Source of the DNA: Aquificota bacterium
Lineage (GTDB): Bacteria; Aquificota; Aquificia; Aquificales; QOAS01
Assembly (NCBI GenBank): GCA_026987085.1
Contig: JALSNH010000065.1
Span: 1 to 18,096 of the forward strand
Reading direction: 5' to 3'
Length of the DNA stretch: 18,096 nt
The notes under the pieces: model-generated
Database searches by the model: none
What the model saw: the letters and a program-made list of their open reading frames with translations, nothing else
Told to the model about the DNA's origin: nothing
Shown here: one piece after another, positions 1 through 6,515 of the stretch
How the letters are laid out: each line of letters begins with the position of its first letter
Numbering within the stretch: the stretch's first letter is position 1
Translations under genes and position numbers: made by a program

Positions 1-2
1 CT

Positions 3-341
3 ATGGATGCTTTCCTTAAAAAGGGCGAAATGCCTCGCTTAAAAGAGAAAAAGGCAAAAAGGCAAAAAAGACCTTGCGATTTTGAAAATTTGCTATACGA
101 CTTAAAAAATGAGCTTTTGGAACGCTATAAGAATGCTAACCTTCCCTTTCCCTCCTACGATATAGAAGAACTGGCAAAGCTGTTTCCTTGCGATTATGTC
201 GATGTTGTTAAGGTTTTGCTTTACCTCGAAAACAGCGGAATGGTTATGATAGTCGGGAAGAACGATATGCCTATGAGGGAGTGGAGGGTGGAAATACAAC
301 CGCTGATTTTGGACCTTATCTTTGACCGCTACAACTTTTAA
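3..341 (+). CDS. Hypothetical small winged-helix-like protein
   Basis: I do not recognise this family. The reading frame gives 112 residues from the first ATG in the window, and the true start may lie before the window edge, so it should be read as possibly 5'-partial. The first 25 residues are very rich in Lys and Arg, as in nucleic-acid-binding tails. Residues of about 50-100 read like a helix-turn-helix followed by a beta wing (a run DIEELAKLFPCDYVDVVKVL, then GMVMIV and EWRVEI), which suggests a winged-helix fold; this is inference from pattern only. The 3' end overlaps the 3' end of the convergent tsaD gene by four bases, so the two share no spacer for a terminator. No catalytic motif is visible. 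Confidence 0.6.
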   Translation: MDAFLKKGEMPRLKEKKAKRQKRPCDFENLLYDLKNELLERYKNANLPFPSYDIEELAKLFPCDYVDVVKVLLYLENSGMVMIVGKNDMPMREWRVEIQPLILDLIFDRYNF

Positions 342-1342
342 CTCCACTCCTTTCCAAATTTTTCGAGCGGGTAGTTGGGATAGGCATTTATATCGAGCGG
401 TGCAAACTTTCTCCTTTTATACCTCAAGGCTCCAACATACCCTATCATTGCCGCATTGTCGCCGGTATATTTGAGCTCGGGTAGGTAGATTTTTAAACCT
501 TTCCTTTTTAGGTTCTCAAATCTCTTTCTGAGCTCACTATTGGCGGCAACTCCTCCAACCACTACCAAACGTGGAACATTAAACTTTTCAACCGCCTTTA
601 GAGTTTTTTCAATCAAAATATCGGCTACCTTTTTTTGGAACGATGCAGCAATATCCTCCTTTGGGACGTTCGGATTTTTCCTTAAAAAGTTCATTACAGC
701 CGTCTTTAAACCGCTAAAGGAGAAGTTAAATTCACCCTCCACTTTTGGAGTTGGAAAAGTAATTGTAGGTTTCCCTTTTTGGGAAAGTTTATCTATAAAG
801 GGCCCACCTGGATAGCTTCCTCCCAGCATACGGGCGACCTTGTCGAAGGCCTCACCTACCGAGTCGTCGAGTGTTCCTCCCAAAAAGTGGTATTTACCAA
901 AATCCTGAACCAAATAGAGTTCAGTATGGCCACCCGACACTATGAGGGCGATAAAGGGATATTCCACCTTTTGGGTTAAAAAGACCGAGTAGATATGCCC
1001 TTCAAGGTGGTGAACAGGAACTATAGGAACCTTTAAAGCGTGGGCAACAGCCTTTGCGGAAGCTACACCGACAACCAAAGAGAGTAGCAGGCCGGGAGCA
1101 ACTGTTACCGCTACAAAATCCAAATCCTTAAATTGGTATCCGCTATTTTTAAAGAGCTCCTCCAAGAGGTAAGAGATACTTTTTACATGCTCCCTTGCGG
1201 AGAGTTCGGGAACCACACCTCCAAAGGGAGAGTGGAGTTTTACCTGGCTGAGGACCAAATCTTTTATAAGACCTTTTTCGGTATCGTAGAGGGCTACCGC
1301 CGTCTCGTCGCAGGAAGTTTCTATAGCCAAACCGAGTGCCAT
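338..1342 (-). CDS. tsaD: tRNA N6-threonylcarbamoyladenosine (t6A37) transferase TsaD
   Basis: TsaD (Kae1/Gcp/YgjD) transfers the threonylcarbamoyl group from threonylcarbamoyl-AMP to A37 of ANN-decoding tRNAs, together with TsaB and TsaE. The protein starts MALGLAIETSCDET, the usual ASKHA phosphate-1 segment. It carries the metal-binding HxxxH motif (H112-L-E-G-H116) and VSGGHTELYLV. DDSVGEAFDKVARMLG, FSFSGLKTAV and a C-terminal GDNAAM with the metal-ligand Asp follow in the usual order. I chose the ATG at 1342, which gives 334 residues, the family length. The frame stays open upstream to 1393, but those 17 extra codons do not look like TsaD and run up to the divergent peptidase start. A GGGAG lies about 12 bases upstream of the ATG. 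The gene ends in a four-base convergent overlap with the small ORF at 3-341. Confidence 0.97.
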   Translation of the reverse strand: MALGLAIETSCDETAVALYDTEKGLIKDLVLSQVKLHSPFGGVVPELSAREHVKSISYLLEELFKNSGYQFKDLDFVAVTVAPGLLLSLVVGVASAKAVAHALKVPIVPVHHLEGHIYSVFLTQKVEYPFIALIVSGGHTELYLVQDFGKYHFLGGTLDDSVGEAFDKVARMLGGSYPGGPFIDKLSQKGKPTITFPTPKVEGEFNFSFSGLKTAVMNFLRKNPNVPKEDIAASFQKKVADILIEKTLKAVEKFNVPRLVVVGGVAANSELRKRFENLKRKGLKIYLPELKYTGDNAAMIGYVGALRYKRRKFAPLDINAYPNYPLEKFGKEWS

Positions 1343-1393
1343 TGTTTTTAAATTCTCCCAAAGGAAGGTTCGGTTAGCATTAAAGAACCTCAA

Positions 1394-2161
1394 ATGGATT
1401 TTTTAATCTACCCGTTCCTCTTTGCGGTGGGTTTAGTCTTTGGAAGTTTTCTAAACGTTCTCATCTACCGTTTCTCTAAAGGTGAGAACTTGAAAGAAAT
1501 TCTCTCTGGGAGGTCATACTGTCCCAATTGCAAAACCACTATAAGGTGGTACGACAACATTCCAATAATCTCCTATCTGGTATTAAAAGGTAGGTGTAGA
1601 TACTGCGGATGGAAAATTCCACTCCGCTACCCTTTGGTGGAACTCTTAGGCGGATTAATCCTCATAATGGTCTATTGGAAGTTCCACACCTTCGGGTGGA
1701 TTACAGTTCTAGCTTACACCTTGTTTGGTTATATATTGCTTGTCCTTTCCTTTGTGGATTGGTATACCTTTACCGTTCCAGATATCCTTTCGATAGGTGG
1801 AACCATTACAGGTTGGATACTTTCCTTTTTTAGAGCCGATATAAGCCCTTTGGAGAGTTTTTTGGCCTCCCTAACAGGGTTTGGACTAATAGTTGTTTTG
1901 ATTTTTGTCTACTACAAACTTAAAGGTGTAGTTCCACTCGGATTGGGCGATGCAAAGCTTTTAGCTTTGGTAGGAGCCTTTGGAGGTTTTTCGGTTCTTT
2001 ATTGCTCCATTTTTTTGGGTTCGCTTTTGGCTCTTCTTTTCTTCCTACCGCAAATTGTTAGGAGTAAGAGCCTACAATTCACCGTTCCTTTTGTTCCCTT
2101 TCTATCATTGGGAGCTTTTATAGGGATTTTTTGTAAATCGCTTCTGTTTTTACCCTTGTGA
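1394..2161 (+). CDS. pilD: Type IV prepilin peptidase / N-methyltransferase (PilD family)
   Basis: This is an integral inner-membrane aspartic protease that cleaves the leader peptide of type IV pilins and type II secretion pseudopilins and N-methylates the new terminus. The 255 residues hold all family marks: an N-terminal membrane segment with GSFLNVLIYR, and a cytoplasmic zinc loop with C43, C46, C68 and C71 (CPNC and CRYCGW). The first catalytic aspartate is D122 in FVDWYTFTVPD and the second is D186 in GLGDAK. Several hydrophobic segments follow, so the length is full. The presence of the Cys loop suggests that the methylase domain is intact. The start lies 51 bases from the divergent tsaD ATG, and no Shine-Dalgarno is visible; the bases just before the ATG are pyrimidine-rich (ACCTCAA). 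No pilin genes are in the window. The gene is followed by purE after 54 bases. Confidence 0.96.
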   Translation: MDFLIYPFLFAVGLVFGSFLNVLIYRFSKGENLKEILSGRSYCPNCKTTIRWYDNIPIISYLVLKGRCRYCGWKIPLRYPLVELLGGLILIMVYWKFHTFGWITVLAYTLFGYILLVLSFVDWYTFTVPDILSIGGTITGWILSFFRADISPLESFLASLTGFGLIVVLIFVYYKLKGVVPLGLGDAKLLALVGAFGGFSVLYCSIFLGSLLALLFFLPQIVRSKSLQFTVPFVPFLSLGAFIGIFCKSLLFLPL

Positions 2162-2164
2162 TAG

Positions 2165-2227
2165 TTTTCCAACCTTATTGAAAAATTAACCTTTTCCTAG
2201 TGAAATTGGAAAGGTATGGTTGGAAAA
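2165..2227 (+). promoter_or_regulatory. Nested hairpin covering the purE start codon
   Basis: A perfect 10-base inverted repeat (TTTTCCAACC at 2165-2174, GGTTGGAAAA at 2218-2227) encloses a second hairpin (ACCTTTTCC at 2189-2197 with GGAAAGGT at 2208-2215, one bulged T). The ATG of purE at 2216-2218 falls at the junction of the two stems, and the only purine-rich stretch before it is in the inner stem. In RNA this would hide the start region. Whether it acts as a translational switch, thermometer or chance fold is inference. Confidence 0.45.
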
Positions 2228-2701
2228 GTAGGCATAATTCTTGGAAGTAAAAGCGATCTACCTTACATCGAATCCTGCATTAAGACTTTGAAAGAGTTAG
2301 GTATCGACTATGAAGTAAAAATAGCCTCAGCCCACAGAACACCCGAGCTGGTTGAGGAGTTTGTTAAAAGGGAAGATATTGACCTATTTATAGCGGCCGC
2401 CGGCTATGCGGCCCACCTGCCGGGCGTAGTTGCCTCTAAAACTATCAAACCGGTTATAGGAATTCCTATAGATAGTTCACCTTTAATGGGTGGTTTGGAC
2501 GCCTTACTTTCCATAGTTCAGATGCCTCCCGGTATTCCTGTGGCTACCGTAACTGTGGGAAAGGCCGGAGGAACCAACGCCGCCGTATTGGCAGCCCAAA
2601 TACTGGCTTTGAAATATCCACAAATTGTGGAAAAGCTAAAAAAATACCGCGAGAAGATGAAAGAGAAGGTTATTAAAGCAAACGAGGAGATAAACCTATA
2701 A
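2216..2701 (+). CDS. purE: N5-carboxyaminoimidazole ribonucleotide mutase PurE (class I)
   Basis: PurE moves the carboxyl group of N5-CAIR to C4 to give CAIR in de novo purine synthesis, working after PurK. The 161-residue length is typical of bacterial class I PurE. Visible motifs are GSKSD (10-14), SAHRTPE with the catalytic histidine H40, and AAAGYAAHLPGVVASKT with the AHLPG substrate loop. SSPLMGGLDALLSIVQMPPGIPVATV and GGTNAAVLAAQIL, the octamer-forming helix, follow. The ATG at 2216 is preceded by GGAAAGGT with almost no spacing, so it is a poor Shine-Dalgarno, and the region is folded into the hairpins described at 2165-2227. The final 29 bases overlap the convergent lpxI gene. PurK is not in the window; purH is about 7 kb away on the other strand. 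Confidence 0.97.
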   Translation: MVGKVGIILGSKSDLPYIESCIKTLKELGIDYEVKIASAHRTPELVEEFVKREDIDLFIAAAGYAAHLPGVVASKTIKPVIGIPIDSSPLMGGLDALLSIVQMPPGIPVATVTVGKAGGTNAAVLAAQILALKYPQIVEKLKKYREKMKEKVIKANEEINL

Positions 2702-3527
2702 TCGCTATACCGCTTTTCTTTGCTTCCTCCAAAAATCTCCTTTTGTTAACTATCAAAACCCTATCGGCCTCCAAAAGGAGGGCTTTTACTTTGAACCGCT
2801 TTAGGAGTTTTAAAGTCTCCAAACCTACGGCGGGAATATCTATTCGGTAGTCCTGAAAGGTTCTGCCAACCTTTATAACCGTAAAGTGGGAACCTACAAG
2901 CTTATAGGCCCTTTCGATGGTTCGGTTTGTTCCTTCGATACCCTCAACGGCGACTATATGTTTATCCTTTATAACCACCGTTTGGGCAATATCGTTATCG
3001 GCTAAAACTTTGGCCTTTTTAAAAAACTCCCAATGGTGGTCTTCCAATTTAAAAGGAACTCCGTTGAGGTTTCCCTCCGTTGCGAACTCCGAACGGAGAA
3101 TTCTTCTAATCTCTTCCGAAGGTAGGAACTTAAAGCCTTTATTTTCCATATATCGGATAAAGGTTTTAACCGCATCCTCCGGGAGGAGGGAGGGGGTTTG
3201 CTCCTTTAAAGTTTTAAAAATTTCAAAATTCCTCTTAAAGTTTCCGATACCAAAAAGAACCTTTAAGCGGTTTATTAGACTTTGAGTTATCGCAAAGGTA
3301 AGGGAAGGTTCGAACTTCCCGAGCATTACAAGGTAAGGATTGTTAAGTTCCCTAAGTAGGTTTTCAAGTTCTACAAAACCTAAAAAGGGAATTTCAAAAT
3401 CGCTCCTTTTATCGGTAATACCTTTTACGCCAACGGTAAAAGTTTCGAGACCCTTTTCCTTTGCAAGGGATTTAAAAAGGTGGGGGAGTTCACCCCTGCC
3501 GGAGAGAATGAGAACTTTGGAACCCAT
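2673..3527 (-). CDS. lpxI: UDP-2,3-diacylglucosamine pyrophosphatase LpxI
   Basis: LpxI hydrolyses UDP-2,3-diacylglucosamine to lipid X and UMP in lipid A synthesis; it replaces LpxH in many Gram-negative phyla. The 284-residue protein has the family layout: an N-terminal GRGELPHLF nucleotide-type segment and a central region with RNFEIFKTL. The conserved C-terminal block (formerly DUF1009) follows, with DNDIAQTVVIKDKHIVAVEGIEGTNRTIERA and DIPAVGLETLKLL. It starts six bases after the secD stop codon, so it is the last gene of the M16-secD-lpxI unit. The bases before the ATG are TAACCTCCG, the reverse of a Shine-Dalgarno, so initiation is probably coupled to secD termination. It converges on purE with a 29-base overlap. 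Its presence supports an outer membrane with lipid A. Confidence 0.93.
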   Translation of the reverse strand: MGSKVLILSGRGELPHLFKSLAKEKGLETFTVGVKGITDKRSDFEIPFLGFVELENLLRELNNPYLVMLGKFEPSLTFAITQSLINRLKVLFGIGNFKRNFEIFKTLKEQTPSLLPEDAVKTFIRYMENKGFKFLPSEEIRRILRSEFATEGNLNGVPFKLEDHHWEFFKKAKVLADNDIAQTVVIKDKHIVAVEGIEGTNRTIERAYKLVGSHFTVIKVGRTFQDYRIDIPAVGLETLKLLKRFKVKALLLEADRVLIVNKRRFLEEAKKSGIAIIGLSPRLL

Positions 3528-3533
3528 CGGAGG

Positions 3534-5039
3534 TTAGATAGAGAACTTTACCCACCTTTTGCGGGCTACAAAATCGAGCAACACTTTGGACATATAAACG
3601 TTGGAAAAGAAGGAGGCTATAGTTCCGATGGCCAAAACTACGGCAAAACCTTTAACCGGCCCCGCATCGAACTGCGACAGAATAAGGGCAGCAACCAAAA
3701 GGGTAATGTGGGAGTCGACAATTGCGGAAAGGGCCCTCCTGTAGCCCAAATCGATAGCTCTTAAAAGGGTCGCGCCTTTGCGCAGCTCCTCCTTGACCCG
3801 CTCAAATATCAAAACATTACTGTCAACCGCTATACCCATATTGAGGATAATTCCCGCTATACCGGGCAAAGTTAATGTAGCACCCAAAAGGGCAAGGCCC
3901 GCCCAAAGGAGTAAAGCGTTGTGGAAAACCGCAACCGTTGCTGTAATGCCGGCAACTTTGTAGCGCCAAAAGAGAATTAAAGTTAAGAGAACTATTCCCC
4001 CGATAAAGGCCAACATTCCCTGTCTGATAGCCGCCTTACCGAGCATAGGACCTATAACCCTTATCTCCTCAATTTTGAGGTCGGTAGGAAGGGCTCCACC
4101 TTTAAGGATTACAACGAGATTTTTAACCTCTTGCGGTGTAAATTGGCCGGTAATTATCCCTTTATCGGAAATTCTCGCCCTTATAACCGGAGCGGAAACG
4201 ACCCTGTTGTCAAGCACTATAGCCATCGGCTTGCCTATATTCTTTTGGGTAAACTCGGCAAACCTTTGGGCAGCCGAAGGCGAGAGCGAAAAGCCAACCG
4301 CCGGCTTGCCGTAGCTGTCGGTCGTCGGATAGGCGTCCGAAAGGTCGGAACCGGTAATAGCGGGTGGATACTTAACCAGATACCAATAACCGTTATCTCC
4401 CGGCAGAACCTTTACCCCTTTTAAACCTTGAGCTTCCTTAAGGAGTTTGTTTTTATCCTTTGCCATATCGAGGACGAGCAAAAATTCCAACTTGGCGGTC
4501 TTTCCGATAATCTCCTTGGCCTGCTCTATATTCAAAACCCCGGGCAGTTCAACATAGATATATTTATCCCCCAAACGGGTAACAACAGCCTGACTTACCC
4601 CAAGGTGGTCGACCCTATTTCTTAAAACCTCAATGGTTCTCTCAATTATTGTTTCCTTAAATTTCTTATAGGCAACCTCCGTTAGGGAGATTTTTAAGAC
4701 CTTCCCTTCTACGGAAACTTGAAATATATTTCCAAACTCCTTTTGTAGAAGCCTTTTGACCTTTTCCACATTTGGAGTTTCAAGGAGTTCTAAAACAATA
4801 CCTTTGGAGGATACCTTGTAATCCACAACCGGGTATCCATTTTTTTCCAAAAGGGAAATAATACTTTCCGCATATTTGCTGTATTGCTCCTTTAAAGCCT
4901 TATCCACCTGCGGGTAGATAATAACTTCAATTCCCCCTTTAAGGTCGAGACCAAAATTTACCGGCTTCGATACGACTGTCCAGATAGCCAATAAAGTTGT
5001 AATAAGGACAATTCCAAAATGGTAGTAAAGTCGTTGCAT
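3534..5039 (-). CDS. secD: Protein translocase subunit SecD
   Basis: SecD, with SecF, uses the proton gradient to pull preproteins out of SecYEG. The 501-residue protein opens with one membrane helix followed by NFGLDLKGG, the SecD signature. A large periplasmic P1 region comes next, including VLRNRVDHLGVSQAVVTRLGDKYIYVELPG and GFSLSPSAAQRFAEFT. Membrane helices 2-6 at the C-terminus carry ILNMGIAVDSNVLIFERVKEELRKG, the RND-type proton-path motif. It is the middle gene of the minus-strand M16-secD-lpxI group. The secF gene, usually directly after secD, is absent: lpxI takes its place six bases on. The upstream gap (5040-5088) holds a GC-rich palindrome. No Shine-Dalgarno is visible before the ATG. 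Confidence 0.97.
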   Translation of the reverse strand: MQRLYYHFGIVLITTLLAIWTVVSKPVNFGLDLKGGIEVIIYPQVDKALKEQYSKYAESIISLLEKNGYPVVDYKVSSKGIVLELLETPNVEKVKRLLQKEFGNIFQVSVEGKVLKISLTEVAYKKFKETIIERTIEVLRNRVDHLGVSQAVVTRLGDKYIYVELPGVLNIEQAKEIIGKTAKLEFLLVLDMAKDKNKLLKEAQGLKGVKVLPGDNGYWYLVKYPPAITGSDLSDAYPTTDSYGKPAVGFSLSPSAAQRFAEFTQKNIGKPMAIVLDNRVVSAPVIRARISDKGIITGQFTPQEVKNLVVILKGGALPTDLKIEEIRVIGPMLGKAAIRQGMLAFIGGIVLLTLILFWRYKVAGITATVAVFHNALLLWAGLALLGATLTLPGIAGIILNMGIAVDSNVLIFERVKEELRKGATLLRAIDLGYRRALSAIVDSHITLLVAALILSQFDAGPVKGFAVVLAIGTIASFFSNVYMSKVLLDFVARKRWVKFSI

Positions 5040-5058
5040 TGACTTAAAAGATTTTAAG

Positions 5059-5073
5059 CCCGCCTTCGGCGGG
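5059..5073. repeat. GC-rich palindrome CCCGCC-TTC-GGCGGG in the M16-secD gap
   Basis: A perfect 15-base palindromic stem-loop (6-bp stem, 3-base loop) stands out in the otherwise AT-rich 49-base gap between the M16 peptidase and secD. The same 15 bases, read on the other strand, occur inside typA at 7809-7823, and a one-mismatch copy is in purH at 10419-10433. No T-run follows closely on either strand, so it is not a standard terminator. It could be a small dispersed repeat or an mRNA processing or stabilising hairpin. Confidence 0.6.
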
Positions 5074-5088
5074 AAAGATTTTAAAAAA

Positions 5089-6348
5089 TTAAGCGGGAAG
5101 AAGTAAAGTTTCGGTATAAGGGCGGTTTAAAAAGTATCTTTCCAGCACCAATTTTATATGTTTCGGTTCCACCTTCTTTATATTTTCAAAAAAGTAGAGG
5201 GCGTAATTAATCTTTCCTGCCACCGTTTGGGAATACCCGTAAAAGGCCGCCTCGTTTTCCGCCTCCTCTTTTTCAAAAATTTCGGAGTTAATAAGGCGTT
5301 TTTTGAACCTTTCAACCAAGCTATCGTCAACGGTCTCGTAAAGCTCCTCAAAAACCTTAAAGAGTTCTTTCTTGTAAACCTCCCAATTGTCGGGATGGTG
5401 GCTTGCGGAGACTGCAAAAAGGTTATCCCTACTCCTTTCAAAATCGAAGGAGTTAACCGCATAAACTATTCCGCTCTCCCTTAGCCGTTTGTATAAAAGC
5501 GAGGTTCTCCCGCCCGTTAAAATCTCGTTGAGGACGAGAATATCGTAATCCTCCAAAGTGGCTAAAGGAGGTATTCTCCAACCTATAAGGGAGTAGGCCT
5601 TATCCTTTCCAATCCTTTGGTCGGTTAAAGTTTTACTCCTTACCTTAAGTTGGGGAGGTTCTTCGGGAATAAACCTTTTAGGGACCGGTCTTGAAGGTTC
5701 CACAGCAAAAGTTTCCTCTATAAACTTTCTTACCTCATTTGGGTCTACCTTACCAACCACCACAACGGTGGCATTTTTCGGCTGATAAAAACTTTTGTAG
5801 AAGTTTAAAAGCATCTCCCTATTAAAGTTTTTTATAGTTCTCTCATAACCGATTATCGGGTCCCTAAAGGGTGAAACTTTATAGACCTCCTTTTCAAAGG
5901 TCCACCACAGTTGGGTTGTCGGATTATCCTTCGCTCGGTAAAGTTCCTCCAACACTATCGGCTTTTCCTTTTCTATCATCTTCTCCTCTAGGGAGGCCCT
6001 CATAGTTAGATGGAACAAAACATCTAGCGCCTCCTTCCAATAGGGAGCGGCAATATTTACGTAGTAGTAGGTGTATTCCTTGGAAGTGGCTGCGTTTATA
6101 TGCCCTCCGAGGCTCTCTATTAAAGCCTCCGCCTCACCGTAGGCGTACTTATCGTTTCCGTTAAAGAGCATATGCTCCAAAAAGTGGGCTATACCCTTTT
6201 CGTTGGCCCTCTCGTAGACCGAACCGACCTTAAACCAAACTTGGAGCGATACTACCTCCGTATCCTCCCTCGGGTGGATAATTGTCCAAAGCCCATTTTT
6301 GTAGTTCCTTATTAACAATTCCTTTTTAAGCTCTTTAACTGCATCCAT
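5089..6348 (-). CDS. M16 family zinc metallopeptidase (processing-peptidase / PqqL-like)
   Basis: This is an M16B-type zinc peptidase. The inverted zinc motif HxxEH is H55-F-L-E58-H59, and the third ligand is a glutamate of the IVLEEL segment about 76 residues on (E135), as the family requires. The 419-residue, two-lobe length fits the bacterial M16B group related to mitochondrial processing peptidase, which acts as a dimer. The C-terminal lobe carries GGRTSLLYKRLRESGIVYAVNSF, the R/Y substrate-binding segment. No signal peptide is seen, so it is probably cytoplasmic. It heads the minus-strand unit with secD and lpxI; whether it trims exported or membrane peptides is inference from that placement. 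The start faces typA across a 167-base structured spacer and lacks a Shine-Dalgarno. The exact substrate is unknown. Confidence 0.93.
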   Translation of the reverse strand: MDAVKELKKELLIRNYKNGLWTIIHPREDTEVVSLQVWFKVGSVYERANEKGIAHFLEHMLFNGNDKYAYGEAEALIESLGGHINAATSKEYTYYYVNIAAPYWKEALDVLFHLTMRASLEEKMIEKEKPIVLEELYRAKDNPTTQLWWTFEKEVYKVSPFRDPIIGYERTIKNFNREMLLNFYKSFYQPKNATVVVVGKVDPNEVRKFIEETFAVEPSRPVPKRFIPEEPPQLKVRSKTLTDQRIGKDKAYSLIGWRIPPLATLEDYDILVLNEILTGGRTSLLYKRLRESGIVYAVNSFDFERSRDNLFAVSASHHPDNWEVYKKELFKVFEELYETVDDSLVERFKKRLINSEIFEKEEAENEAAFYGYSQTVAGKINYALYFFENIKKVEPKHIKLVLERYFLNRPYTETLLLPA

Positions 6349-6515
6349 TTTCAGTTAAGAGTTAATCTATCAAAGAGCATCTTTAAAGGACAGATAGAGG
6401 TGAACCAACCCGCATTTTTGAGGCAGGGTAGTTCATTTTGAAAATTGAATAGATCGTCCATAGCGGTAGGTTATTCTCTCCTTCTGCATCTAAGCCGAGC
6501 GACAATAGTTCTCCT
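6349..6515. other. Structured divergent spacer between M16 peptidase and typA
   Basis: The 167 bases contain no plausible ORF but three hairpins in a row. First: TCTATC/GATAGA (6366-6371, 6393-6398) enclosing AAAGA-GCA-TCTTT (6372-6384). Second: TGAAC-ACCCGC pairing with GC-GGGT-GTTCA (6401-6435), with small internal bulges. Third: GAATA/TATTC (6447-6451, 6472-6476), with an inner ATCG/CGGT helix. The spacer must contain the promoters of both flanking genes, although I see no strong -35/-10 pair. It could be a long 5' leader of typA, a leader of the M16 gene, or a small RNA gene. It does not match the conserved cores of SRP RNA, tmRNA or RNase P that I know. Confidence 0.45.

Noticed and set aside
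1343..1393. 17-codon N-terminal extension of tsaD
   Set aside because: The family start MALGLAIETSCDET fits the ATG at 1342, and the extension would leave no room for promoters of the two divergent genes.
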